This document shows, piece by piece, positions 37,897 to 47,220 of a DNA stretch of 64,000 nucleotides (position 1 is the first letter of the stretch; each line of letters opens with the position of its first letter). Origin of the DNA: Bacteroidales bacterium (lineage in GTDB: Bacteria > Bacteroidota > Bacteroidia > Bacteroidales > UBA4181); NCBI GenBank assembly GCA_017523725.1, contig JAFWVY010000066.1:44199-108198 (forward strand). Direction: 5' to 3'. The position numbers were made by a program, and so were the translations under genes. The notes under the pieces were generated by a model. The model was not told the origin of the DNA and did no database searches. It worked only from the letters and a program-made list of their open reading frames with translations.

Positions 37897-38415
37897 ATGG
37901 CGCTTATCAAAAGTGTGAGAGGCTTTACGCCGAAAATCGGAGACGGGGTGTTCCTCGCGGACAATGCCACCGTCATCGGCGATGTGGAAATCGGAGACCG
38001 CAGCAGCATCTGGTTCAATGCGGTGTTGCGCGGGGACGTCAATTCCATCCGCATCGGCCGCAACGTGAACGTGCAGGACGGTGCGGTGCTGCATACGCTG
38101 TACGAGAAGTCGGTCATCGAGATCGGCGACGATGTGTCCATCGGACATAACGTGACGATTCACGGCGCGAAGATAGAACGCAACGCGCTCATCGGCATGG
38201 GGGCCACCGTGCTGGACCATGCCGTTGTCGGCGAGGGTGCCGTGGTCGCGGCCGGTTCTGTGGTGCTGAGTCGTACGCAGATTGAGCCTTACAGCGTATA
38301 TGCCGGCGTGCCGGCCCGTTTCGTCAAGAAAGTCGATCCGGAACAGTCGAAGGAATTAAACCAGAGGATTGCCGCCAACTACGGCATGTATGCCTCCTGG
38401 TATATCAACGAATGA
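37897..38415 (+). CDS. Gamma-class carbonic anhydrase family protein
   Basis: A left-handed beta-helix hexapeptide-repeat protein of 172 aa, related to PaaY/YrdA and gamma carbonic anhydrases. Hexapeptide turns are visible in [16 protein letters not shown] and [10 protein letters not shown]. The metal-binding histidines appear in VLHT and [10 protein letters not shown]. Active carbonic anhydrase is not proven for most members. It lies 3 bases after rsmA and 4 bases before uvrB. Confidence 0.92.
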   Translation: MALIKSVRGFTPKIGDGVFLADNATVIGDVEIGDRSSIWFNAVLRGDVNSIRIGRNVNVQDGAVLHTLYEKSVIEIGDDVSIGHNVTIHGAKIERNALIGMGATVLDHAVVGEGAVVAAGSVVLSRTQIEPYSVYAGVPARFVKKVDPEQSKELNQRIAANYGMYASWYINE

Positions 38416-38419
38416 CGGC

Positions 38420-40450
38420 ATGAAGCAGCTGCAGCTGGTATCTGATTTCAAGCCTTCCGGCGACCAGCCGCAGGCGATTGCACAGCTGGCCGAAGGACTC
38501 CGGCAGGGGCGCCATCACCAGGTGCTGCTCGGCGTAACCGGTTCCGGCAAAACCTTCACGATTGCCAACGTGCTGGCCGAAGTACAGCGTCCGGCTCTGG
38601 TCCTGAGCCATAACAAGACGCTGGCTGCCCAGCTTTACGGCGAGTTCCGGCAGTTTTTCCCGAACAATGCGGTGGAATATTTTGTGTCGTATTACGACTA
38701 TTATCAGCCAGAAGCTTACCTGCCGTCAAGCGATACCTATATCGAGAAAGACCTGTCCATCAATGATGAACTGGAAAAGTTGCGGCTGAGTGCCACGTCG
38801 GCGCTGCTTTCGGGGCGGCGCGATGTCATCGTGGTGTCCTCGGTGTCGTGCCTGTATGGTATCGGCAATCCCAAAGATTTCTATACCAACACGATATCGA
38901 TCAAGAAGGGGATGACGGTCAGCCGCAACATACTGCTGCGCCAACTGGTCGATTCGCTCTATTCGCGCGATGACCTGACATTTCGCCGCGGGACGTTCCG
39001 GGTGAAAGGCGACACGGTGGACGTTTCGCTGGCCTACAGCGACAGCGCCTGCCGCATCGTGTTCTGGGGGAACGAGATCGATGAGATTTACACGTTCGAC
39101 CCGGTGAACAACGCGCGCGAGGAGACCTTCGATGAGTTCATGATTTACCCGGCCAATATTTTCGTGCCGACCCGCGAACGCCAGCAGGCAGCCATCAAGG
39201 CCATCCAGGACGACATGGTGCAGCGGGTGCAGTATTTCCAGGACCACGGCCAGACACTGGAGGCCCGGCGGCTCGAGGAACGGGTGAACAACGACCTGGA
39301 GATGATCAGGGAACTGGGCTACTGCTCCGGCATTGAGAATTATTCCCGTTATTTCGACGGGCGTGGTCCCGGCGAGCGGCCGTTCTGCCTGCTGGACTAT
39401 TTCCCGGACGATTTTGTGACCATCATCGACGAAAGCCATGTGACGGTGCCGCAGATCCATGCCATGTACGGCGGCAACCGTTCGCGCAAGGTGAACCTCA
39501 TCGAGTACGGCTTCCGGCTGCCTTCGGCCATCGACAACCGGCCGCTGACATTCGAGGAGTTCGAACAGATGGTGGGACAGACCATCTATGTGAGTGCCAC
39601 GCCGGCCGACTATGAACTCGAGGCGGCCGAAGGCATCGTGGTGGAACAGTTGCTCCGGCCCACCGGTCTGCTGGATCCGCCCATTGAGGTGAAACCGACC
39701 GAGCATCAGATTGATGATTTGCTGGAACAGATAGACGGCTGTGTGCGGCGCGGCGAGCGGGTGCTGGTGACCACGCTGACCAAGCGCATGGCGGAGGAAC
39801 TCGACAAGTACCTGGGGCGGAGCGGCATCCGGTCCAGATACATCCATTCTGACGTGGACACGCTGGAGCGGGTGGAGATCATGGAGGATCTGCGGGCCGG
39901 CAGTTTCGATGTGCTGGTGGGTGTGAATCTGCTGCGCGAAGGATTGGACCTGCCCGAGGTGTCGCTGGTGGCCATCCTGGATGCGGACAAGGAGGGTTTC
40001 CTGCGGTCGGCACGCTCTCTGACGCAGACGGCAGGCCGGGTGGCGCGTAATCTGAACGGCCGTGTCATCATGTATGCCGACACGATTACATAAAGCATGC
40101 AGCAGACCATCGACGAGACCGACCGCCGCCGGAAGATCCAGATGGAATTCAACGCGGCCCACGGCATCACGCCGCATCAGGTGGTCAAGTCGAAAGGAGC
40201 CATCATGGCAGGTCGGGAAGGTCCGGCACCGAAGCAGACGCCGTCGTACGAGAATCCGGAATTTGCCGGCGGCGTGGCGGACGACCCGGTGCTGCAGTCG
40301 ATGGAGCCTCCGGTCATCGAGAAGATTCTCCGTCAGACGAAAAAGGCCATGCAGAAGGCCGCCCATGACCAGGATTTCATGGAGGCCGCCCGGCTGCGCG
40401 ACGAAATGTTCCTGCTGCAGAAGATCCTGGACAGCAAGCGTCCGTCATAG
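38420..40450 (+). pseudogene. uvrB: Excinuclease ABC subunit B, interrupted by an in-frame TAA
   Basis: UvrB is the damage-verifying helicase-like subunit of UvrABC. The single reading frame would code for 675 aa, the normal UvrB length. An in-frame TAA at 40091-40093 cuts it after residue 557. Upstream the protein is intact: [23 protein letters not shown] with the beta-hairpin, [15 protein letters not shown] and motif [21 protein letters not shown]. The remaining UvrB C-terminus follows in the same frame. One base change (for example GAA or AAA to TAA) explains the break. It could be a genuine nonsense mutation, an assembly error, or a real split gene. Confidence 0.85.
40097..40450 (+). CDS. 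UvrB C-terminal fragment with UVR domain
   Basis: A possible separate 117-aa product restarting at an ATG three bases after the uvrB stop. It carries MQQTIDETDRRRKIQMEFN, AAHGITPHQVVKS and a C-terminal UVR domain (KAMQKAAHDQDFMEAARLRDEMF), the part of UvrB that contacts UvrC. Translation reinitiation after the stop is plausible from the spacing alone. Confidence 0.6.
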   Translation: MQQTIDETDRRRKIQMEFNAAHGITPHQVVKSKGAIMAGREGPAPKQTPSYENPEFAGGVADDPVLQSMEPPVIEKILRQTKKAMQKAAHDQDFMEAARLRDEMFLLQKILDSKRPS

Positions 40451-40560
40451 CATCATGCCGGATGCCGGCACGACGGACCGAGGGCAGGGAGAAAAAGCTG
40501 ATCCTCTGTCTGCATGTTAAATTCCATCAACCAAATATAAGCAGCTTCTGAGAAAAAGTG

Positions 40561-40568
40561 TAGTTTTG
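40561..40568 (+). promoter_or_regulatory. -7 promoter box for the apgM-thrC-tonB unit
   Basis: TAGTTTTG matches TAnnTTTG. The leader from about 40580 to 40641 is GC-rich with overlapping inverted repeats (e.g. GGACGGC with GCCGCCTGTCC). It is a candidate attenuator, but no leader peptide is evident. Confidence 0.5.
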
Positions 40569-40641
40569 CAAGGATAACCGCCGCCCGGCGGACGGCCTCC
40601 GCGCCGCCTGTCCGGACGGGAATACTAAGCATACAGACCGC

Positions 40642-41850
40642 ATGAAATATATTGTCATACTCGGTGACGGCATGGCCGACAAACCGCATGAAGTGCTGGG
40701 CGGCAAGACCCCGCTCGAACTGGCAGACAAGCCGGTGATCGACTACCTGGCCTCGCACGGCGAAATGGGACTGGTCAAGACGGTGCCCGAAGGCATGCCG
40801 CCGGGCAGCGACGTGGCCAACCTGTCGGTCATGGGTTACGACCCGGCCGTATATTATTCGGGCCGTTCTCCGCTCGAGGCGGCCAGCATCGGTGTGGACT
40901 TGCTCGACACCGACTACACGTTCCGCTGCAATCTGGTGACGCTTTCCGAGGAAGAGCCTTACGAGCAGAAGACCATGATAGATTACAGCAGCGATGAGAT
41001 CACGACCCCCGAGGCCGCGGAACTGATCCGGACGGTGTCGGAGGCGTTCGGTACGGAGGCGCTGCATTTCTACCGGGGCCGTTCGTACCGGCATCTGCTG
41101 GTCTGGCATGAGGCACCTTCGGGATTCGTCCTGACGCCTCCGCACGACATCTCCGAGCGGAAGATCACAGACTATCTGCCGAAGGGTCCTGATGACGTGC
41201 TGTTCCGCATGATGAAACAAAGCTTCGAACTGCTCCGGAACCATCCGGTGAACCTCGACCGCAAGGCCCGCGGACTCCGGCCGGCCAATTCCCTGTGGTT
41301 CTGGGGGGCAGGCATGAAGCCGCGGCTGACCTCCTTCACCGAGAAATACCGGATCAGCGGCAGCGTCATTTCGGCGGTCGACCTGGTCATGGGGCTGGGC
41401 GTCTGCGCCGGACTGGACGTCATCGAGGTGGAAGGTGCCACGGGCAATATCCATACGAATTTCCGGGGCAAAGGCGAGGCTGCGTTGCGGGAACTGCTGT
41501 CCGGCAAGGACTTCGTCTATGTCCATATCGAAGCGCCGGACGAAAGCGGTCATCGTTTCGAACCAGATAACAAAGTCCTGTCGATTACGAAGATAGATCA
41601 CGATATCGTGCGAACGGTCAAAGAAGGGCTTGAGGCCGCCGGCGAAGACTTCGCCATGCTGGTCATGCCGGACCATCCGACGCCTCTCTATTGCCGGACC
41701 CACACGTCCGACCCGGTGCCGTACGTGCTCTACCGGAGCTATGCGCCTGAACAGCATGCGGCGCGTATCTATTCGGAGCAGGAAGCGGCCGCGACAGGTA
41801 TTTTCGTGCCGCAAGGCTACACTATGATGGACAAACTGATAAAAGGATAA
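40642..41850 (+). CDS. ApgM-family phosphotransferase, probable homoserine kinase
   Basis: The 402-aa sequence belongs to the cofactor-independent phosphoglycerate mutase (ApgM) family, which includes the proposed homoserine kinase group. It begins MKYIVILGDGMADKPHEVLGG and contains SDVANLSVMGYDP, HIEAPDESGHRFEPDNK and MPDHPTPLYCRTHTSDPVP, with metal-binding residues of the alkaline-phosphatase fold. ThrC begins one base after its stop, so homoserine kinase (homoserine to phosphohomoserine) is the better call. Phosphoglycerate mutase is the alternative. Confidence 0.88.
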   Translation: MKYIVILGDGMADKPHEVLGGKTPLELADKPVIDYLASHGEMGLVKTVPEGMPPGSDVANLSVMGYDPAVYYSGRSPLEAASIGVDLLDTDYTFRCNLVTLSEEEPYEQKTMIDYSSDEITTPEAAELIRTVSEAFGTEALHFYRGRSYRHLLVWHEAPSGFVLTPPHDISERKITDYLPKGPDDVLFRMMKQSFELLRNHPVNLDRKARGLRPANSLWFWGAGMKPRLTSFTEKYRISGSVISAVDLVMGLGVCAGLDVIEVEGATGNIHTNFRGKGEAALRELLSGKDFVYVHIEAPDESGHRFEPDNKVLSITKIDHDIVRTVKEGLEAAGEDFAMLVMPDHPTPLYCRTHTSDPVPYVLYRSYAPEQHAARIYSEQEAAATGIFVPQGYTMMDKLIKG

Positions 41851-41851
41851 C

Positions 41852-43141
41852 ATGAAATACTACAGTACGAACGGAAAGGTTCCGCCTGTCACGCTCAGGG
41901 AAGCTGTGACACAGGGATTGGCGGGAGACAACGGGCTTTTCATGCCGGAGCGTTTCGACCGGCTGCCCGACAGTTTCTTCGATGCGATCGGCGGCATGTC
42001 GTTGCAAGAGATTTCCCTCGCTGCAGCGCAGAATTTTTTCGGAGAGGATATCCCGGCCGATGACCTGAGACACCTGGTGTACGATACGTTGCAGTTCGAG
42101 ATCCCGCTCCGGCGGATTACCGACCGTATCTATGCGCTCGAACTTTTCCACGGGCCGACCATGGCCTTCAAGGATGTGGGAGCACGGTTCATGGCGCGCC
42201 TGCTGGCCTACTTCACCCGGGATGCGCACCGCGAAATCAATGTGCTGGTGGCTACGTCGGGCGACACGGGCAGCGCAGTGGCCAATGGCTTCCACAACGT
42301 ACCGGGTATCAAGGTGTTCGTGTTGTATCCGAAGGGGCGTGTAAGCGCCATTCAGGAGAAGCAGTTCACTACGCTGGGTGGCAACGTGTCGGCGCTTGAA
42401 GTCGAAGGCGCATTCGACGATTGCCAGCGCATGGTGAAGGAGGCTTTTCTGGACCGTGAACTGAACGAAGCCATGACGCTGACGTCGGCCAACTCGATCA
42501 ACCTGGCCCGCCTGCTGCCGCAGTCGTTCTATTATTACCACGGCTATGCGCAGATGCCCGACAAGTCGGAGGTGGTCTGCTGCGTGCCGAGCGGGAACTT
42601 CGGCAATATCTGCGCCGGCCTGATTGCCAAGCGGACCGGCCTGCCTGTCCGGCATTTCATCGCCGGCACCAATGTTAATGATGTTTTCCCGGAATACATC
42701 CGTACCGGACTCTACAAACCGCGGGCGTCGGTGGCGACCATCGCCAATGCCATGGATGTGGGCAACCCGAGCAATTTCGTGCGCATTACCGACCTGTATG
42801 GCCATTCGCATGAGGCCATCTGTCAGGATATCAGCAGCTATGCCTATCGCGACAGTACCATCCGCGAAACCATACGGGAAGTGAAGGCCCGTTACGGCTA
42901 TCTGCTCGACCCGCACGGCGCGGTTGGATTTAAGGCGCTGGAGCATTATCTCTCGTCGCACGACGGTACGGGATTCTTCATCGAGACGGCCCATCCGGCC
43001 AAGTTCACCGACACGGTCGAAGAAATCATCGGCGAACCGGTACCGCTGCCGCCGGCGCTGGCCCGTTTCTCGGCCGGACGCAAGCAGACGACAGTCATAC
43101 CGGCTACCCTGGACGCTCTGAAGCAGTACATGCTGTCGTAA
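41852..43141 (+). CDS. thrC: Threonine synthase
   Basis: Converts O-phosphohomoserine to threonine using PLP. The 429-aa protein has FHGPTMAFKDVGARFM with the PLP lysine, ATSGDTGSAVANGF, YPKGRVSAIQEKQ and a C-terminal region with GEPVPLPPALARF. It is directly behind the ApgM-family kinase, so the last two steps of threonine synthesis are adjacent. Aspartokinase or homoserine dehydrogenase genes are not in the window. Confidence 0.97.
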   Translation: MKYYSTNGKVPPVTLREAVTQGLAGDNGLFMPERFDRLPDSFFDAIGGMSLQEISLAAAQNFFGEDIPADDLRHLVYDTLQFEIPLRRITDRIYALELFHGPTMAFKDVGARFMARLLAYFTRDAHREINVLVATSGDTGSAVANGFHNVPGIKVFVLYPKGRVSAIQEKQFTTLGGNVSALEVEGAFDDCQRMVKEAFLDRELNEAMTLTSANSINLARLLPQSFYYYHGYAQMPDKSEVVCCVPSGNFGNICAGLIAKRTGLPVRHFIAGTNVNDVFPEYIRTGLYKPRASVATIANAMDVGNPSNFVRITDLYGHSHEAICQDISSYAYRDSTIRETIREVKARYGYLLDPHGAVGFKALEHYLSSHDGTGFFIETAHPAKFTDTVEEIIGEPVPLPPALARFSAGRKQTTVIPATLDALKQYMLS

Positions 43142-43144
43142 GCC

Positions 43145-43948
43145 ATGCGCTTCAGCCGGGAAGACATCAGCGTCCTCGCCGGACGCATCGCCAGCGGATG
43201 GCGCAGAGCCTTCGAAGGGCTGCTGTCGTTTCTCGACGAGCATGCGGTGGGGGTGCTTGCCACCCTGGTAATCCATCTGGCACTGATTGTCATTTTCCTT
43301 TTCCTGCAGATTTCTTCGCTCAAGCGCAAGGACGAGGCGTTCTACGTGGACCTTTCGGTCCTGTCGGAGGTGGAGCTGCAGCAGGCACCGAAGGATGTTG
43401 AACTGGCCCAGAGCGCACCGGTCGCAGCGACAGAGCGCGTCAGGGACATCCCGGTGAACGTGGCGCGGGCCGAGAACCGGGCGGTGGAGAATATCTCGAA
43501 GATGGTGGAGGACATCAAGTCGGAACTTAATGTCAAAGATTTGAAACTGACCGATCCGGAAGATACCCCGCCGCCTCCGGAGGAGGAGACGACCAGTCCC
43601 GAAGAAGCGCGGATATACGACGACAAGTATCCGCTGGACGCTTCGGGCGAGCGGACGGTGTACGACGGACCGACGCATGTGTCGTACCGGCTGGAGGGGC
43701 GGACCCATACCCGGATGCGGGTGCCAGCCTACAAATGCCGTGGCGCGGGACGGATCGTGGTGGACATCGTGGTGAATCCCCGCGGGTACGTCGTCTCGGC
43801 GGTCGTGAACAAAGCCTTGTCAGACACGGAGGAACCATGCTTTGTCGATGCAGCCCGGAGCGAGGCCGAAAAATCGCGGTTCAACGCCGACAGCAAGGCG
43901 CCGGAACGCCAGGCAGGCACCATCACCTATCTTTTCGAGGCGCAGTAA
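43145..43948 (+). CDS. Orphan TonB-family protein
   Basis: A 267-aa protein with an N-terminal cytoplasmic segment of about 35 residues, a transmembrane helix (about 38-57; VGVLATLVIHLALIVIFLFL), an acidic/proline spacer (PPPPEEETTSPEEAR) and a C-terminal TonB domain (AGRIVVDIVVNPRGYVVSAVV, ending TITYLFEAQ). It lies 3 bases after thrC and has no ExbB/ExbD beside it, unlike the tonB at 2752. It may share those or act with other channels. Confidence 0.85.
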   Translation: MRFSREDISVLAGRIASGWRRAFEGLLSFLDEHAVGVLATLVIHLALIVIFLFLQISSLKRKDEAFYVDLSVLSEVELQQAPKDVELAQSAPVAATERVRDIPVNVARAENRAVENISKMVEDIKSELNVKDLKLTDPEDTPPPPEEETTSPEEARIYDDKYPLDASGERTVYDGPTHVSYRLEGRTHTRMRVPAYKCRGAGRIVVDIVVNPRGYVVSAVVNKALSDTEEPCFVDAARSEAEKSRFNADSKAPERQAGTITYLFEAQ

Positions 43949-43992
43949 TTAACCGGGAACTTTCCTGGCGGTGTCTTGCCAGTTTTCTCTGA

Positions 43993-45990
43993 TCATTCAG
44001 CCGCAGAGTCTGTCTCTGGCTGCAGTCCGATGGATGCGAGGAAGGCCTCCTGCGACGGTTCTCGCTGCAGGAAACGGCGTAGCAGCGTCATGGCGTCTTC
44101 CGAAGAACCTTTTGCGAGCACTTCATCGCGGAACCGTGCTCCGGTGAGCGGAGACATGACACCTTCGCGTGCAAAGACCGAGAAGATGTCCTGGGCATAG
44201 ACCAGCGACCAGAGATAGCCGTAGTAGCCTGCCGCATAGTTGGTCAGATGCCCGAACGAGGTTTGGAAATGGGTCCCGGCCAGGTAGGGATAGAACGTGA
44301 TGCTGTTCTGCAGTTTTTCCACCGTGTCCGTCAGCGCCTGTGTATCGGCAGGCACATCGCCGTTATGGTATGTCATGTCGAGCAGCCCGTAGAACAACTG
44401 TTGCAGGGTCTGCACACCGCTGCACACGTTGCGGGCGGCCAGCATTCTGTCAAACAGATCTTTCGATAATACTTCGCCGGTCTGCCAGTGGCGCGCGAAC
44501 CCGGACAGCACCCCGTAGTCCCAGGCCCAGTTCTCGAACAGCTGCGATGGCACCTCGACGAAATCCTGCTCGTTGTTGATGCCGCTCTGGTCGGATATCT
44601 CGCCGCCGGCCAGCAGCGAATGGAGCAGGTGGCCGCATTCATGGAACAGTGTCACCACGTCGGCATGCGGCATGAGCGACGGATGTCCGGGCGCCGGTGC
44701 CGGGAAGTTGCAGACCAGCGCCGCGACGGGCAGCCGGTAACCGTCGTCCGTCTGGTGTCCGTTGGCGAGGGTGAAGCAGGCGGCGTGGTTGTACTTGCCG
44801 TCGCGCGGGAACAAGTCGAGCCATATCAGGCCGGCTTTCCGGCCGTCTTTCATCATGTAGAACGTCTTGACAGACGGATGCCAGGTCCGGACCGTACGGT
44901 CTTCTTCGAACCGGACACCGTAGAGCTGCTGTGCTATGCCGAAGATGCCTTCGATGACCTTGTCGGCTTCGAAATACTGTTTCACAGCCTCGTTGTCTAC
45001 TCCGTATTTCTCCTTCAGCAGCCGCTCGGTGTAATACGCCGTCTCCCAGGGATAGATGGTATCGGCGCCGCTGCCCTTGACGGCGAGCAGTTCCTGCAGG
45101 TCCCGGCGGGCTTTTACCCGTACTTTGTCGAGCAGGTCATGTTCGAACCGGAGAATGGCTTCCGGGGTGCGGGCCATGGATACCTCGGCGGCATAGGCCG
45201 CATAGGTGGGATACTGCAGCAGGCCGGCCAGTGCCTGCCGTTCGCGCAGCAGATCCAGCAGGACCTTGCCATTTTTCGGTGCTCTTGTGTTATATTTGAA
45301 ATACAATTCCTTACGCGTTTTTCCGGAAGTGGCGTATTTCATATACGGCGTGTAGGACGGTGCGTCCAGCGTCAGGTTATACCGTCCGTCGGCGGTCCGT
45401 CGGGCGGCCTTGTAATCGGCGGGCAGACCGTCCATTTCGTCCTCGCCGACCGTGAGCGTATCGCTGTATTCGTTGATGTTCGATGAAAAATCAATGCAGA
45501 GTCCGGTAATCCGGTTGAGCATCTGCTTGAGGGTGTCCCGCCGTTCGGCCGGCAGCAGGAACCCGTTGCGGCGGTAGTCGCGCATCAGGTCGTCGGCATA
45601 TTTCTTCCGGGCGCCTTGCAGACGGCCGTAGGCTTCGCTGTCGCAGAAGGCTTTGACGGCATGGAACAGCGGCTCGTCCAGTGCCAGGTCGTGGCAGAAG
45701 GCGCTGATGTCGGAAATGCTTTTCCAACAGGCCTCGCGCACGGATCCGTCGGGATGGACATAGGCCATGAGGTCGAGCAGGCCGCGGACCAGTTCGCTGT
45801 CACCCAGAATGCGGTCGAAGGCCAGAACGGTGTTTTCAAAAGTCCGGTTCTTGTTGTCCAATGAACTTATCGCCTGCATGTTCTGACGCCCCTGCGCGAT
45901 AATCTGCGCCGTCGTTTCCTCGACGGAAGCCGGTGTCAGAGAGTCGAACACAGGCAGTGCCCCGAATCCGGGAAGAGTTGTATATTCCAT
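43993..45990 (-). CDS. M3-family metallopeptidase (dipeptidyl carboxypeptidase-like)
   Basis: A 665-aa zinc peptidase of the M3 family that cleaves short peptides. The active site LFHECGHLLHSLL (HExxH near residue 450) is followed by the second zinc-ligand region (INNEQDFVEVPSQLFENWAWD). There is no clear signal peptide after the ATG at 45990, so a cytoplasmic role fits. It starts 2 bases after the DUF362 stop. The longer open frame upstream is within that gene. Confidence 0.93.
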   Translation of the reverse strand: MEYTTLPGFGALPVFDSLTPASVEETTAQIIAQGRQNMQAISSLDNKNRTFENTVLAFDRILGDSELVRGLLDLMAYVHPDGSVREACWKSISDISAFCHDLALDEPLFHAVKAFCDSEAYGRLQGARKKYADDLMRDYRRNGFLLPAERRDTLKQMLNRITGLCIDFSSNINEYSDTLTVGEDEMDGLPADYKAARRTADGRYNLTLDAPSYTPYMKYATSGKTRKELYFKYNTRAPKNGKVLLDLLRERQALAGLLQYPTYAAYAAEVSMARTPEAILRFEHDLLDKVRVKARRDLQELLAVKGSGADTIYPWETAYYTERLLKEKYGVDNEAVKQYFEADKVIEGIFGIAQQLYGVRFEEDRTVRTWHPSVKTFYMMKDGRKAGLIWLDLFPRDGKYNHAACFTLANGHQTDDGYRLPVAALVCNFPAPAPGHPSLMPHADVVTLFHECGHLLHSLLAGGEISDQSGINNEQDFVEVPSQLFENWAWDYGVLSGFARHWQTGEVLSKDLFDRMLAARNVCSGVQTLQQLFYGLLDMTYHNGDVPADTQALTDTVEKLQNSITFYPYLAGTHFQTSFGHLTNYAAGYYGYLWSLVYAQDIFSVFAREGVMSPLTGARFRDEVLAKGSSEDAMTLLRRFLQREPSQEAFLASIGLQPETDSAAE

Positions 45991-45992
45991 GT

Positions 45993-47105
45993 TCAGAAGA
46001 TTTTGCGTTTGATTTCGATGGCGTTCTGCGGACACACTTCGTGACAGCAGAAACACCGGATGCATTGCCGGTCGCGGATGAGAATCCTGTGTTTCCGTTC
46101 CGGATGCGGACGCAGCGCCTGGGCCGGGCAGATGGCGATACATTTACGACAGCCTATGCAGCGGTCTTCACGGAAGATCGGCCGCCGGTCCAGCCGGCGG
46201 ATGGCCGGCAACCGGTCGATGATAAACCGGACCATGATGTTGCGGATTCCCACTTGCCGGATGCGCTTGAAATCCGGCCGGACGAAAGTCTTCCAGTCGG
46301 GGCCGTCCGTCTGCAGGTCGTCCCAACTGTGCAGCTGACTGTGGTGTGCGAGTCCCCAGACGTTGAGCGGTACTTCTTCGGTGCGGTATCCGCAGATGCG
46401 CGCCGCCACCAGGTCGACGGCCAGCGGCGAGGCCGAGGCCAGAACCGCACCGATCTGGATAGGCGTGCCGTTCGACGGGCCGGGCCCGTGCATGCCGGTT
46501 ATGGCATCCATGAAGACGAAATCGGGCGGGCAGGTCTCGTTGAGCTGCCACAGGAACTCGGCAAACGTCTGTTGCGTGCTGAACAGGGCATGCTGCCGGG
46601 CCTTGTGCAGGGCCGGAATGAGCCCGAAGGTATTCTTGAGCGCGCCGGTGAACATCATCAGGCCGTGCGTCTTGAGTTTGGGCAGCGAGATGAATACGTC
46701 GGCCTGGCCGTAGGCGGCGGCGATGGGCACGCTGTGCCGGCCTATCTTGCGGCTGTCGGTGTCGCGGCCGAAGTACTGCCATTCGGCGCCGGTCTTCTCG
46801 CAGACCTGCCAGATGCCGGAGGCCTCGGGTCGGAACGCGTTGCCGTGCATGGCCGGGCTGTCGCCTACCATGATGCGTGTGGCGCCGGCCTTCCGGACGA
46901 AACGGATGGCGGCCTCCAGAAAAACCGGATGCGTGGTGACCGCCCGCGACGGCAGGGCGTCAATCAGGATGTTGGGCTTGAGCAGCACAGACTTCCCTTC
47001 AAGCGACGGACCGCCGCACAGCATATACATTTCGCGGAAATGCTGCACGAGAATGTCCGTATCGTATGAGGAACATGCGCGGATTGCAACCGGAGTTTTT
47101 GCCAT
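45993..47105 (-). CDS. DUF362 protein with C-terminal 4Fe-4S domain
   Basis: A 370-aa protein combining a DUF362 domain (about residues 1-250; LLKPNILIDA, THPVFLEAAIRFVR, ISLPKLKTHGLMMFTGALKN) and a ferredoxin-like double 4Fe-4S domain (about 315-365). The cysteine groups are CIGCRKCIAICP and CIRCFCCHEVCP; the second has an unusual CxxCxCCxxxC arrangement. DUF362-ferredoxins occur in Bacteroidota and anaerobes, with no agreed reaction. It is 2 bases upstream of the M3 peptidase and divergent from the pectin operon. Confidence 0.9.
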   Translation of the reverse strand: MAKTPVAIRACSSYDTDILVQHFREMYMLCGGPSLEGKSVLLKPNILIDALPSRAVTTHPVFLEAAIRFVRKAGATRIMVGDSPAMHGNAFRPEASGIWQVCEKTGAEWQYFGRDTDSRKIGRHSVPIAAAYGQADVFISLPKLKTHGLMMFTGALKNTFGLIPALHKARQHALFSTQQTFAEFLWQLNETCPPDFVFMDAITGMHGPGPSNGTPIQIGAVLASASPLAVDLVAARICGYRTEEVPLNVWGLAHHSQLHSWDDLQTDGPDWKTFVRPDFKRIRQVGIRNIMVRFIIDRLPAIRRLDRRPIFREDRCIGCRKCIAICPAQALRPHPERKHRILIRDRQCIRCFCCHEVCPQNAIEIKRKIF

Positions 47106-47123
47106 TCGAAAAGTCTTTGGCGG

Positions 47124-47131
47124 CAAAAATA
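47124..47131 (-). promoter_or_regulatory. -7 promoter box for the DUF362-M3 genes
   Basis: TATTTTTG on the minus strand matches TAnnTTTG, 19 bases before the DUF362 start. Confidence 0.55.
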
Positions 47132-47161
47132 ATGAACCCGCCACCGGATTGCAATTTTTTT

Positions 47162-47169
47162 TATCTTCG
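47162..47169 (+). promoter_or_regulatory. -7-like promoter box for the pectin operon
   Basis: TATCTTCG is one base off TAnnTTTG and lies about 50 bases before the PL10-CE8 start. It is the only candidate promoter in the divergent gap. Confidence 0.45.
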
Positions 47170-47220
47170 TACGGATTTTGAAGCAGTTCCGAACTTCCTG
47201 TTTCTTTGCAGATAATCGAC

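Noticed and set aside
41822..43708. A 628-codon open frame antisense to thrC and tonB
   Set aside because: Shadow of the sense genes with no family resemblance.
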